Below are positions 38,977 to 47,724 of a stretch of DNA of 64,000 nucleotides, piece after piece (the stretch's first letter is position 1; each line of letters opens with the position of its first letter). This DNA comes from Marinibacterium profundimaris (GTDB lineage Bacteria; Pseudomonadota; Alphaproteobacteria; Rhodobacterales; Rhodobacteraceae): positions 248,001-312,000 of the forward strand of contig NZ_AQQR01000003.1 of assembly GCF_002210095.1 (NCBI RefSeq), read 5' to 3'. Position numbers and translations under genes: made by a program. The notes below the pieces were generated by a model. It was given only the letters and a program-made list of their open reading frames with translations, was not told the DNA's origin and made no database searches.

Positions 38977-40617
38977 ATGTCCACGACCATCTACCCCGCC
39001 CGCAAGATCCTGACGATGAACCCGAACCAGCCCGAGGTCACCCATGTCGCGGTGCGCGACGGCCGGATCCTTGGCGCCGGGACGCTTGCGGATCTGGAGG
39101 GCTGGGGCGACTACACGCTGGACGAGCGGTTCGCCGACAAGGTCCTGATGCCCGGCCTGATCGAGGGCCACGCCCACACGATGGAAGGGGCGATGTGGAA
39201 TTTCACTTATGTCGGCTGGTTCGACCGGATGGATCCGGACGGCCGCGTCTGGGACGGGGTGAAGACCGTCGATGCCCTCGTCGCCCGCATGGCCGAGGCC
39301 GAGGCGCGGATGGAAGACCCCGACGCGCCGCTGCTGGGCTGGGGGCTGGACCCGATCTACATGGACAACGTGCGCGTCACCCGCGCCGATCTCGACCGCG
39401 TCAGCGCCACGCGGCCGGTGGGGATCATGCATGCCTCGGGCCATATCCTGAACGTGAACACCAAGGGGCTCGAACTGGCGGGCCTTTTGCATCAAGGCAA
39501 CAACCACCCGGGCATCCCGCTGGGCGCCGACGGTCTGCCGACCGGAGAGTTGAAAAGCCCCGAGATCATGATGCCCGCCGGCAAGCACGTGGGCATGGAC
39601 CGCGCGTTTCTCGCCTCGGACGCGCAGGGGCTTTGGAACTACGGCAAACTCTGCGTGCGGGCGGGCGTGACCACCTCGTCCGACCTGGGCCAGCAGCTGA
39701 ACGACGACCTCGTCGCGATGTTCGAGGAGGTGACCGGCAACGACAGGTTCCCCGCCTGCCTCGTGGCCTTCCGCATCAACATGGGCGTCTCGCCCGCCGA
39801 GCTGGTGGACTATACCGCCGCGCTGAAGGACCGCTCCACCGACCGGCTGGAGCTGGGACGGATCAAGGTGGTGGCCGATGGCTCGATCCAGGGGTTTTCG
39901 GCCCGGCTGCTCTGGCCCGGCTATTACAACGGCGCGCCGAACGGTATGTGGTACGTGGCGCCCGACCAGCTGGCCGAGATCTTCGACCGCGCGCTGAAGG
40001 CCGGGGTGCAGGTGCACACCCACACCAATGGCGACGAGGCGACCCAGCTGGTGATCGAAACGCTGGAGACCGCCCTGCGCAAGACCCCGGACTTCGACCA
40101 CCGCTTCACGCTGCAGCATTGCCAGCTGGCCAATGCGGCGCAGTTCCGCAGGATGGCGCGGCTGGGCATGTGCGTGAACCTCTTCGCGAACCACCATTTC
40201 TACTGGGGCGACGAGCATTACGCCCTGACCGTGGGCCCGGAGCGCGCCGATCGCATGAACGCCTGCCGGACGGCGCTGGACGCGGGTGTGCCGATGACGA
40301 TCCATTCCGATGCGCCGGTCACGCCGCTGGGGCCGCTTTTCACCGCGTGGTCGGCGGTGAACCGGCTGACGGCCTCAGGGCGCACCCAGGGCGAAGGCGA
40401 GAAGATCACGGTCGCGCAGGCCCTGCACGCGATCACCATGGGCGCGGCGGTGACGATGAAAATGGATCACCTCGTGGGCTCCATCGAGGTCGGCAAGCGG
40501 GCCGATTTCGCGGTGCTGGAGGAGGATCCGACGGAGGTCGATCCGCTGAAGCTGAAGGACATCCCCGTCTGGGGCACCGTGCAGGGCGGCCGGATCTTCC
40601 CGGCCTCCGATCTGTGA
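38977..40617 (+). CDS. Metal-dependent amidohydrolase (amidohydrolase-3 / YtcJ family)
   Basis: A 546-residue enzyme. Metal ligands are visible in GLIEGHAHTMEG (His65, His67), HTHTNGDEA, LQHCQL and the Asp of HSDAPVTPLG. A C-terminal small beta domain (VGSIEVGKRADFAVLEEDP) completes the fold. Members hydrolyse amides, N-formyl groups or imides; YtcJ-type substrates are mostly unknown. The stop shares one base with the start of a CobW GTPase, so the two are translationally coupled. No signal peptide, so cytoplasmic. The divergent peptide-type importer may supply its substrate. Confidence 0.88.
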   Translation: MSTTIYPARKILTMNPNQPEVTHVAVRDGRILGAGTLADLEGWGDYTLDERFADKVLMPGLIEGHAHTMEGAMWNFTYVGWFDRMDPDGRVWDGVKTVDALVARMAEAEARMEDPDAPLLGWGLDPIYMDNVRVTRADLDRVSATRPVGIMHASGHILNVNTKGLELAGLLHQGNNHPGIPLGADGLPTGELKSPEIMMPAGKHVGMDRAFLASDAQGLWNYGKLCVRAGVTTSSDLGQQLNDDLVAMFEEVTGNDRFPACLVAFRINMGVSPAELVDYTAALKDRSTDRLELGRIKVVADGSIQGFSARLLWPGYYNGAPNGMWYVAPDQLAEIFDRALKAGVQVHTHTNGDEATQLVIETLETALRKTPDFDHRFTLQHCQLANAAQFRRMARLGMCVNLFANHHFYWGDEHYALTVGPERADRMNACRTALDAGVPMTIHSDAPVTPLGPLFTAWSAVNRLTASGRTQGEGEKITVAQALHAITMGAAVTMKMDHLVGSIEVGKRADFAVLEEDPTEVDPLKLKDIPVWGTVQGGRIFPASDL

Positions 40618-41513
40618 TGGACCTGCCCGTCACCATCATCGGCGGCTATCTCGGCGCCGGGAAGACCACGCTGATCAACCACCTGCTGCGCCATAACGAG
40701 GGGCTGAGGCTGGCCATCCTGGTCAACGAATTCGGCGAACTGCCCATCGACGCCGACCTGATCGAGGCCGAGGACGGCGGGCTGATGTCGATCTCGGGCG
40801 GCTGTGTCTGCTGCGCCTACGGCAGCGACATGATCGGCGTGCTGGAGGACATCGCGGCGATGGAGCCGCGCCCCGATCACGTGCTGCTGGAAGCCTCGGG
40901 CGTGGCGCTGCCCGCCTCCATCGCGGTGACGGTGGGGATGATGCAGGGGTTCCGCAGCGACGGGGTGATCGTGCTGGCCGATGCCGAACAGATCCGGAAG
41001 ACGGCGGCCAACAGCTACCTTGCGGACACGGTGGACCGCCAGATCGAACAGGCCGACCTGCTGCTGCTGACCAAGGCGGACCTGGTCCCGGACAAGGCGC
41101 TGGAGGAGGTCACCGCCTGGCTCTCCGCCAAGGCGCCCGCGACCCGCGTGCTGCCGGTGAGCCGCGGCGAACTCCCCGTGCGGGCCGTGGTCGGCGCGGT
41201 GCCCTTCCCGCAACGCGGCGGCCCCTCGCCCGCGACGGGACACGCGCGCTTTGACAGCGTGCTGCTGGAGCCTTCCGGCCCGGTGGACGCCGAGGCGCTG
41301 GCCCGGGCGCTGGCCGCGGAGCCCTCTGTCACTCGCGCCAAGGGCTTCGTGCAGACGGGCGACGGGCTTGCGCTGATCCATGTGGTGGGCCAGCGTGGTG
41401 CTGTGGAGGCAGTCTCCGGCGAGCGGCGGGTCGGCATCATCTGCATCGGTTTGCGCGGCGAGTTGGACGCGCCTGCCTTGCACGCACTGGTCGCGCCGCG
41501 CACGACGGCATAG
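40617..41513 (+). CDS. CobW/G3E-family GTPase (metallochaperone)
   Basis: A 298-residue protein with Walker A GGYLGAGKTT (about 9-18), the G3E metal-binding CVCC at residues 63-66 (SGGCVCCAYG), Walker B-like region DHVLLEASGVALP and the guanine motif LLTKADLV. A C-terminal CobW domain follows. G3E GTPases deliver metals (Zn, Co, Fe) to target enzymes. Its start shares one base with the amidohydrolase stop, so the natural inference is that it loads that enzyme's metal site. It could alternatively be a zinc-starvation protein, though no Zur site was found by eye. Confidence 0.9.
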   Translation: MDLPVTIIGGYLGAGKTTLINHLLRHNEGLRLAILVNEFGELPIDADLIEAEDGGLMSISGGCVCCAYGSDMIGVLEDIAAMEPRPDHVLLEASGVALPASIAVTVGMMQGFRSDGVIVLADAEQIRKTAANSYLADTVDRQIEQADLLLLTKADLVPDKALEEVTAWLSAKAPATRVLPVSRGELPVRAVVGAVPFPQRGGPSPATGHARFDSVLLEPSGPVDAEALARALAAEPSVTRAKGFVQTGDGLALIHVVGQRGAVEAVSGERRVGIICIGLRGELDAPALHALVAPRTTA

Positions 41514-41514
41514 C

Positions 41515-41587
41515 GCGCCCCTTTCGGGGCGCGGGACTTGGGGGCGCCCCTTCGGGGCGTGGAATCGGTCGCGCCCCTTCGGGGCGA
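41515..41587. repeat. Three tandem GCGCCCCTTTCGGGGCGC-type stem-loops
   Basis: Three near-identical GC hairpins (41515-41532, about 41544-41560 and 41571-41587), each with CGCCCC/GGGGCG arms and a short TTC loop, separated by about 10 bases. They fill the gap between the convergent CobW and acyltransferase genes. No T-runs. Probably a strong transcription or processing barrier, possibly made by local duplication. Confidence 0.7.
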
Positions 41588-41591
41588 TTGG

Positions 41592-42488
41592 TCAGGGCTG
41601 TTCGCCTTCGGCGGAATCCCCGGCCGCGACTCCGTCGGACAGTTCGAACAGGTACTTGCGCATCTCGCGGGTCAGCGCATAGCGGTCGTCGGTGCTCTGA
41701 AGCTCGTCGTAGCGGCGGATCGGGCCGACGCTGATCCGGAACTTCCTGTTGGGGAAGCGGAAGAACATCCGCAGCAGCGACAGGTTGCCCATGGTTCGCC
41801 CGCGCCGCGCCGCCGGGTTGGCCAGCGCGCCCGGGTTGCCATGCACGAAGATCGGCAGGATGTCGGCCTTGCTGGCCATGACCATCCGCGCGGCGAAGGT
41901 CTTCCAGGGGAATTCCACCGGGATCTCGCCCTTCTTCTTGGCGCTGGCCACCCGGCCCGAGGGACAGATCACCATGACACCGCCATCCTCGAGACACTGG
42001 AAGGCCGCGGCCTTGGCCTGGTTGTTCATCTCGACGTATTTCGGCGGCTGGCGCGAATCCACCTCGAAGCAATAGGGCTTCAGTTCGGGCAGCGCGTTCA
42101 TGGCGTTCAGCGCGGCAATGAAATTCGGCTTGCGCCCCATGCGTTCGCACATGGCGCCCAGGATCAGCCCGTCATGGATGCCGAAGATGTGGTTGGCATA
42201 GACCACCATCGGGCCGGATGTTTCCTTTTCAAGCGAGCCGTGGGGGTCGTTGATCTCGACCTCGACTTTGGTCAGGTCCAGGAACCGCTGAAAGGCGTTC
42301 GGCTCGCCCGCCGCCAGGTCGGCCTGCCATTGCTGGTACATCGGCAGCAGCGCCGTCCGGCCCTCCCGATCCTCGAAATCCAGCAACTTGCGGGTGATCC
42401 AGCGGGCGACGAGGCCCTGCTTGCTCAGAAAGGGACGGTGCGGAAGTTCACTTGCGATAAAGCTCAAGGGCCTGTCGTAAGACGGCAT
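41592..42488 (-). CDS. PlsC-type 1-acyl-glycerol-phosphate acyltransferase family protein
   Basis: A 298-residue acyltransferase. The active-site region is VVYANHIFGIHDGL, an NH-x-x-G-x-x-DG form seen in the hemolysin/PlsC-like subgroup rather than the classical NHx4D. ICPSGRVA supplies the second motif, and LPIFVHGNPGALANPAA follows. There is no clear membrane helix, but these enzymes attach to the inner membrane. Family role is esterification of lysophospholipid or lyso-ornithine lipid. Monocistronic, ribosome-binding site weak. Confidence 0.8.
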   Translation of the reverse strand: MPSYDRPLSFIASELPHRPFLSKQGLVARWITRKLLDFEDREGRTALLPMYQQWQADLAAGEPNAFQRFLDLTKVEVEINDPHGSLEKETSGPMVVYANHIFGIHDGLILGAMCERMGRKPNFIAALNAMNALPELKPYCFEVDSRQPPKYVEMNNQAKAAAFQCLEDGGVMVICPSGRVASAKKKGEIPVEFPWKTFAARMVMASKADILPIFVHGNPGALANPAARRGRTMGNLSLLRMFFRFPNRKFRISVGPIRRYDELQSTDDRYALTREMRKYLFELSDGVAAGDSAEGEQP

Positions 42489-42831
42489 GAAATCAGTGCT
42501 TTCTTTCGATCTGTCAGGGCGGGACCGGAAGAACGGACCGCCGGTGAAGGATAACTTGGGTCAATTGTGGTCGCGCAGGCGATCTTGCCGGGGGCGGGGC
42601 GCAAAGACAAGGCGCGCGAAGCCGGTATCCTGCAGGGCCGCGCATGGCCGGGCCATGGCGCATGTGCGGTTTGGGCCGTTCCGGCGCAAGACGGCGCGGC
42701 GCGGCAGAGGCGCGGGGGCGACCCTGCGGTCGGGGCTGGACACGCCCGCCTGCCCCGGCCCTATTGGTCCGGACACCGGACGGCCCGCACGGGACCGGCC
42801 CGAAGACGCAGACAGCGAAAGGACACTCCCC
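42489..42831. other. 343-base gap with no supported gene
   Basis: Divergent region between the acyltransferase and GlcG-like genes. GC-rich. Promoters for both must lie here. I see no clear motif and no protein-like frame. Confidence 0.45.
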
Positions 42832-43254
42832 ATGATGACTGCCAGGAGACTGGATGCCGCCGATGCCGCCGTTATCATTGCCGGTGCGCGCGAGAAGGCC
42901 ACCGAGATCGGCGTGCCGATGTGCATCGCCATCACCGACGAGGGCGGCAACCTGGTCGCCTTTGAACGGATGGATGGCGGCAAGGTGACCTCGATCACGA
43001 TCGCCATCGACAAGAGTTTCACCGCCTCGGGCGCCAAGAAGGCGACGCATGAATACGGCGAGGCCAGCCAGCCAGGTGCACCGGCCTATGGCATCGCCTC
43101 GGCCATCGGCGGCCGGCTGATGGTGGTCGCCGGCGGTCTGCCCGTCGCGGTCGACGGAGAGGTCGTGGGCGGCATCGGGATCAGCTCGGGCACACCCGGA
43201 CAGGACCTAGAGGTCGCCAAGGCCGGGGTGGCGGCGTTCCTCGACAGCCTTTGA
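42832..43254 (+). CDS. GlcG/HbpS-family small protein (DUF336)
   Basis: A 140-residue protein of the GlcG/HbpS family: MCIAITDEGGNLVAFERMDG, SFTASGAKKATHEYGE, PAYGIASAIGGRLMVVAGGL and VVGGIGISSGTPGQDLEVAKAG. It has no signal peptide. Family members bind heme or small ligands and often accompany oxidation pathways such as glycolate use. The ATG at 42832 has AAAGGA upstream. Single gene; its role here is not evident. Confidence 0.87.
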   Translation: MMTARRLDAADAAVIIAGAREKATEIGVPMCIAITDEGGNLVAFERMDGGKVTSITIAIDKSFTASGAKKATHEYGEASQPGAPAYGIASAIGGRLMVVAGGLPVAVDGEVVGGIGISSGTPGQDLEVAKAGVAAFLDSL

Positions 43255-43300
43255 TCCGGCCCCGGGCGCCTCGCGGTGCGCCGTCGGACCCGGGTCCGCG

Positions 43301-43579
43301 TCAGGCGCTGGCGCCGCGGGCGGCACCGGGATGGTCGGCCATGAACTGGCGCAGCGTGGCAAAGAGGTTGCGCGCCAGTGTCCGGTCACCCGCGTGCAGT
43401 GCCGTGCGGATGTCTTCGCAGATCATCTGCTGAACCTGCTGGGGCCCCTTGCCGATCTGCATCAGATAGCTGCCCATCAGCGCCGCGTCGTATTCGCCCA
43501 CGTGTTCGTGCAGGGCCAGCGCGTCGATCTCGTCGCGCGTCAGGTCCGACATGTCCTTGATGTCTTCGATGGATATCAT
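43301..43579 (-). CDS. Conserved hypothetical protein (92 aa)
   Basis: A short soluble helical protein: SIEDIKDMSDLTRDEIDALA, LHEHVGEYDAALMGSYL, GPQQVQQMICEDIRTAL. Similar sequences are, from memory, common in Rhodobacteraceae but unassigned. Start 43579 has AAGGGGGG about seven bases upstream. Confidence 0.72.
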   Translation of the reverse strand: MISIEDIKDMSDLTRDEIDALALHEHVGEYDAALMGSYLMQIGKGPQQVQQMICEDIRTALHAGDRTLARNLFATLRQFMADHPGAARGASA

Positions 43580-43897
43580 CCGGCGTCCCCCCTTGTGCTG
43601 CGGTCCGTGCCCGCCTGCGTCGGATCCTCCCGATCCGTCAGGCGAGTCTACCGGAACGTGCTCCTGCGCACATTGATCCGTGTCATGGTCGCGGCAGGAT
43701 CCTGGTGCTCACGGCGGACTGGCACAGGCCCGCCCTTTTGCGAAGGACATGGACCGCACGGCCATCACGGTGGTAGTTCCGGAGCGACTGGGGACCGTAG
43801 GTGAACCGCAGCTCGGAGGGGAAGTCTCGGGCATGGGCCATCCCCGAAACAACCGCCGCCTGAAACCCTGTGCCCAAGCGGGCGCTGCCTCGATCCT
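43580..43897. other. 318-base gap with no supported gene
   Basis: Between the 92-residue protein gene and the M50 protease gene. Short frames exist on both strands (about 64-73 codons) but have no ribosome-binding site or recognisable sequence. It probably holds the upstream signals of the 92-residue gene and the terminator of the protease gene. Confidence 0.45.
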
Positions 43898-44986
43898 CTA
43901 GCCCTGGTGCGCGTGGGCGATGACCATCAGTTCACCCAGGTTCTCCTGCGTGATATAGCCCAGCAGCTTGCCGCCCGGCCCGGTCACCAGGACCGGATCG
44001 TTCGGGGCGGCGGCCATCCGCTCCATCACCTTGGCCAGCGGCGTGGCGGCAGAGATCTGCGCGAGCCCGGTCTGCATCAGGTCGCCAGCGCGCTGGTCGC
44101 GGTCCTCGCCGGACAGCGCCCTGAAGATCGCCTGGCGAGAGACGAACCCCACCGCGCGGCCCTGCGGATCGGTCACGGGGAATTCGTGCTGGGTGGTCCG
44201 CAGCACCGCCTGGGTCGCGGCCGCAAGCGTGTCGTCGGGGTGGAGCGCATGGTACTCGGTGATCATCGCGTCCCGCGCGGTGTAGCGTCCCGCGACGGTG
44301 CGCATGGCCACGTCGGCGCTTTCGGACGAGGCGGCGAGAAAGACGAACCCCGCGATCAGGATCAGGATCGGGTTGCCGGCGTAGATGCCCAGCAGCCCGA
44401 GGCCGATCGCCAGCACGCGGCCGATCATCGCGGCCATCTCGGTGCCCCGGGCACGGCCCATCTTCATGGTCAGGACCGCGCGCAGCACCCGGCCCCCGTC
44501 CATCGGGAAGGCCGGCACCATGTTGAACAGCGCCAGCGTCAGGTTGATGACCGCGATGGCGCCGAGGAAACCGGGCAGGTCCACGGTGGCGGAGGGGTCC
44601 GAAAGGAAGGACATGTCGGCCCGCGCCCCGAAGACCAGGCTGAGCACCGCCCAGATGACGATGTTGACCGCGGGACCGGCCAGGGCCACGGCGATCTCGT
44701 CGGCCGGCCGTTCGGGCATCCGGTCAAGCCGGGCGAGGCCGCCGAAGGGCAGCAGCGTGACCGAGGGCGTGGCAATGCCGAAACGGCGGGCCATCAGCGC
44801 ATGGCCGAATTCATGGGCCAGCACGCAGGCGAAGAGCGTCAGGATGAAGGCCAGCTGCCAGGCCGCCGCCGGGGCCCCGCCGCTGTCGTAGGCCGCAAGG
44901 CCCACCCAGGCGAGCAGGATCAGGAAGGTGACGTGAATGCGGACATCCGATCCGAAGAGATGCCCGATGCTGAAAGACCAGCTCAT
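43898..44986 (-). CDS. Site-2 protease family (M50) metalloprotease with CBS domains
   Basis: A 362-residue inner-membrane protein. The zinc motif HEFGH is at residues 58-62 and the second site NMVPAFPMDGGR at about 157, with six hydrophobic helices. Two CBS domains form the C-terminal third (RYTARDAMITEYHALHPDDT, AVGFVSRQAIFRALSGEDRD, VTGPGGKLLGYITQENLGEL). The CBS pair suggests control by adenosine nucleotides. Members cleave membrane-bound regulators such as anti-sigma factors; the target here is unknown. The start has GGAGGG about 12 bases upstream. Confidence 0.9.
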   Translation of the reverse strand: MSWSFSIGHLFGSDVRIHVTFLILLAWVGLAAYDSGGAPAAAWQLAFILTLFACVLAHEFGHALMARRFGIATPSVTLLPFGGLARLDRMPERPADEIAVALAGPAVNIVIWAVLSLVFGARADMSFLSDPSATVDLPGFLGAIAVINLTLALFNMVPAFPMDGGRVLRAVLTMKMGRARGTEMAAMIGRVLAIGLGLLGIYAGNPILILIAGFVFLAASSESADVAMRTVAGRYTARDAMITEYHALHPDDTLAAATQAVLRTTQHEFPVTDPQGRAVGFVSRQAIFRALSGEDRDQRAGDLMQTGLAQISAATPLAKVMERMAAAPNDPVLVTGPGGKLLGYITQENLGELMVIAHAHQG

Positions 44987-45100
44987 GCCCCTGTCTCCCT
45001 CCGAGTCCCGTGCCGCCCCGCCCCAGATCTACCCGATCGGCGGGCGCGGGGAAATTGCCACGATGTCGCCCCGCGGTGGCCGCCCCTGCCTTGGCCCCTG

Positions 45101-45128
45101 CCGGCCGGCCCGCCCCGGGGCCGGCCGG
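45101..45128. terminator. Strong GC hairpin after the serine hydrolase gene
   Basis: An 11-base stem (CCGGCCGGCCC with GGGCCGGCCGG) with a 6-base loop, 11 bases past the serine hydrolase stop on the minus strand. No T-run, so factor-independent termination is uncertain. Confidence 0.45.
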
Positions 45129-45138
45129 CGCTGCGGGA

Positions 45139-46740
45139 TCACTCGGCGCGGTCGAAGGTGCCCATGCCCATCTCGTTCAGATGCTCCACCGTCACGCTGG
45201 CCGCCCCGGAGGCGTCGTCGATCACGAAATCGACCCGCGAGACCGAGCCGGCCGGCTGGTTCTCGGTCACCGGGTAGGCAACGAAGGTGTCGCCGTCCCA
45301 GTGGGTCAGCGGCAGCGCGCGCAGATCGGGGCCCAGCAGAAGCTCCAGCCGGTCTTCGTCCGCGACCACCTCGGCCGGGCCGAAATAGGCATTGGCATAG
45401 GTGCCGGCATAGGCCTCGGCCTCTCGTTGCGGGGTGGGATCGGCGGGCGGCTCGGCCCCTACCAGTTCGCCGAAGGGCGCGCTCAGCGGCGCCATGCGTG
45501 GCCCGTAGCCGGCCAGCCAGTCGCGCGTGTCCATGCCCAGCTCGGCGCGGTCCATGAAGCTGGCGGTGATCGCCTCGGCGGCGCCGATGGGCAGCGCGTT
45601 GGTCAGCACCACGATCCCAAGGTCGAGATCCGGGATCATCACGTAATTCGTCGCCGCCCCCAGCGCGAAGGCGCCGGAATGGCTCAGCTCCACCCGTCCG
45701 CTGGGCCGCACGCCGACCCCGAAGCCGTAACCGTAGGTGCCGACGCGCGAGGCGGGCGTCGCCGGAAGGCCGGTGATCGTCTGAGGAGAGATGGCCGGTT
45801 GCAGCGCCGGCCCGGGGATCAGCTGCGTCTCGCCCGCCTGCCCCATGCCCAGCACCATCGCCAGCCAGCGCCCCATATCGCGCGCGCTTGAGCTGACGCC
45901 ACCGGCGGGGCTCTGGGCATCGGGGTCCCGCTGATACGACACGGCAAATCCGTCGCCGTCGCGCACATGGGGCGCCGCGCGGTTCTCGCGCGCCAGATAA
46001 TCGGCGTGGCGCGCGCTGGTGACGCTCATGCCCAGCGGGGCAAAGATCGCCTCCTCCGAGAGGTCGGCCCAGGTCGTGCCACTGGCCTGCGCCACCGCCT
46101 CGGCCGCCGCGGTCAGGCCGAAGTTGGTATAGGCGTAATGGGCGCGGAACGGCGCCTGCGGCAGCATCCCGAGCCGCTCCAGGATCGCCCGGCGACCATA
46201 GCCGATGTCTTCGAGGTCATCGCCCGCGTGGTCCGGCAAGCCGGACCGGTGCGCATAGAGATCACCGATGGTGACGTGATCGCTGACCCATTCGGCGTCC
46301 AGCCCGAACCACGGCAGGTGGTCGCGCACGGGCGTGTCCCAGGCCACGACGCCCGCGCCAACCTGGTGCGCCACGACCGTCGATCCCACGGATTTCGACA
46401 GCGAAGCCAGCAGGAAGACCGTATCCGCATCCACCGGTTCGGACCCGTCGACCGAGCGCTGGCCGAAGCCGCGCAGGTAGACCGTCTCACCCTCGTGAAC
46501 CACGGCGATGGCAAGGCCGGGAATACCGGTGCGCTCCAGCATCTCGGCGCCCAGGTCGTCCAGCGTGGCGATGGCGGCCTCGATCCTGTCGGCCGGAACC
46601 GGCACCAGCATCGTGTCGGAGGGCGGGGTCATCGGGTCGGGCAGCGCAAGCGCCGGAAGCGTCGCCTGCGCGCCTGCCTGTGTGACCAGCGCGACGGAAA
46701 GAGCCAGCGCGGCGCCGGCCGTGGTCCAGTGTCTGTGCAA
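45139..46740 (-). CDS. Secreted serine hydrolase (beta-lactamase/AmpC-like family)
   Basis: A 533-residue exported penicillin-binding-like hydrolase. Active-site motifs are SLSK (Ser113, Lys116), YTN (Tyr204) and HSG near residue 355. A signal peptide spans about 1-26 (TTAGAALALSVALVTQAGAQ), and a C-terminal lipocalin-like DUF3471 domain spans about 430-533. Start called as TTG at 46740 because GAAGGA lies eight bases upstream and this places the signal peptide at the N-terminus. An ATG at 46815 would add 25 residues not typical of a signal peptide. It is probably a periplasmic esterase or D-aminopeptidase-like enzyme; a beta-lactamase role is not implied. Confidence 0.85.
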   Translation of the reverse strand: MHRHWTTAGAALALSVALVTQAGAQATLPALALPDPMTPPSDTMLVPVPADRIEAAIATLDDLGAEMLERTGIPGLAIAVVHEGETVYLRGFGQRSVDGSEPVDADTVFLLASLSKSVGSTVVAHQVGAGVVAWDTPVRDHLPWFGLDAEWVSDHVTIGDLYAHRSGLPDHAGDDLEDIGYGRRAILERLGMLPQAPFRAHYAYTNFGLTAAAEAVAQASGTTWADLSEEAIFAPLGMSVTSARHADYLARENRAAPHVRDGDGFAVSYQRDPDAQSPAGGVSSSARDMGRWLAMVLGMGQAGETQLIPGPALQPAISPQTITGLPATPASRVGTYGYGFGVGVRPSGRVELSHSGAFALGAATNYVMIPDLDLGIVVLTNALPIGAAEAITASFMDRAELGMDTRDWLAGYGPRMAPLSAPFGELVGAEPPADPTPQREAEAYAGTYANAYFGPAEVVADEDRLELLLGPDLRALPLTHWDGDTFVAYPVTENQPAGSVSRVDFVIDDASGAASVTVEHLNEMGMGTFDRAE

Positions 46741-46792
46741 ATCGGGAATCCTTCGTCTTTTCGCGGCCTTGGCCACCGCCCCGCCTGGCAGG

Positions 46793-46948
46793 CTAACGTG
46801 GGGTAAGACCGGCATCAAGCGCTCCGGCCCGCGCCCTTGCGCCGCGCGGGGTCTTGGGCAGGATCCCGAGGCGGACGAGGATGTCGTCGCCGTCCACGAT
46901 GCCGAACGAGCCCGCCCTGCCGGGACGTTCGAATGGGACAAGGCGCAT
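46793..46948 (-). CDS. Small protein (51 aa), resembles an N-terminal fragment of FAH-family hydrolases
   Basis: The frame begins MRLVPFERPGRAGSFGIVDG and continues DDILVRLGILPKTP to a TAG at 46795-46793. AAAGGAGG seven bases before the ATG is one of the best ribosome-binding sites in the window. The start resembles the N-terminal domain of fumarylacetoacetate hydrolase family proteins, but no catalytic domain follows in any frame. It is either a real small protein or a remnant of a deleted gene. It lies 36 bases after the FMN reductase and 52 before the serine hydrolase. Confidence 0.55.
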   Translation of the reverse strand: MRLVPFERPGRAGSFGIVDGDDILVRLGILPKTPRGARARAGALDAGLTPR

Positions 46949-46984
46949 GGATGATCCTCCTTTCCGTTGCCGCCAAAGGGCAGC

Positions 46985-47512
46985 TCAGCCGAGCGAGCCG
47001 AGGAACCCCGCGATTTCGTCGTCGATGAAGCCGAGAATGGTCTCGTCCTCCAGCATCCCGTCGCGGACCTTTGCACTGGCCCGGGTCACGACGATCTCGC
47101 GCCCGGGGTGGACCAGGGCCAGCATGCCGTTGAGGATGTATTTCAGATGCGCCTGCGCCCGCACGCCCCCCAGCGCCCCGCCGGAGATCGAGATGACAAA
47201 ACAAGGCTTGTGCCTGAACACCGACTCGAAGGCCGGGCGCGAGGCCCAGTCGATCGCGTTCTTCAGCACGCCGGGGATCGAGTAATTGTATTCGGGCGCA
47301 AGAAAGACCACCCCGTCGGCCGCCCCCACCTGCGCGACGAACGCGTCGACCGCGGCATTGTCCGAGATATCCGCGTCGTAATGCGGCAGCTGGCCGATGT
47401 CGGCCATGGTGCAGGTCGCCTTGCCGTCCAGCCGCGCAGCGATCGCACGGGCGGTGGCGCGCGAGGCAGAGGCCTCGCGCAGGCTTCCGATGATGAAGAG
47501 GAGTTCGGGCAT
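46985..47512 (-). CDS. NADPH-dependent FMN reductase
   Basis: A 175-residue flavodoxin-fold reductase of the ChrR/YieF type, with an FMN-phosphate loop IGSLREASASRA near the N-terminus. FLAPEYNYSIPGVLKNAIDW, a family signature, is followed by SISGGALGG. It reduces flavin, quinones or similar acceptors with NAD(P)H in the cytoplasm. Likely first gene of a small operon with the 51-residue frame and serine hydrolase. The 212 bases upstream hold no gene I can support. Confidence 0.88.
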   Translation of the reverse strand: MPELLFIIGSLREASASRATARAIAARLDGKATCTMADIGQLPHYDADISDNAAVDAFVAQVGAADGVVFLAPEYNYSIPGVLKNAIDWASRPAFESVFRHKPCFVISISGGALGGVRAQAHLKYILNGMLALVHPGREIVVTRASAKVRDGMLEDETILGFIDDEIAGFLGSLG

Positions 47513-47724
47513 TGAAGCGTCTTCCGTTCAGAGATGTGCCAGCCACGTGGCGATCCGGGGTATCGGGTGATCATGCCCGGTATCGCCAAGATGGCAAAGA
47601 CCGTGCAAACGCCGGAGATCGTCGCCGACCGGCTCCGCCGCGCGACGCGGCCTTCGGCAAGATGAAGGCCATGGCCGACGGTGCGGCCATCGTCCGGGCA
47701 GAGCAGTCCTGAACCGGCGGCGGC

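Noticed and set aside
41515-41587. Insertion-sequence end from the tandem hairpins
   Set aside because: No transposase, terminal inverted repeat or target duplication nearby.
43680-43901. Short overlapping frames on both strands in the gap before the M50 protease gene
   Set aside because: No ribosome-binding site, no recognisable sequence and atypical composition; not enough to call a gene.
45139-46740. Antibiotic-resistance beta-lactamase
   Set aside because: SxxK, YxN and HSG motifs are shared by many esterases and peptidases; length and the C-terminal DUF3471-like domain point to the serine-hydrolase group rather than a true AmpC.
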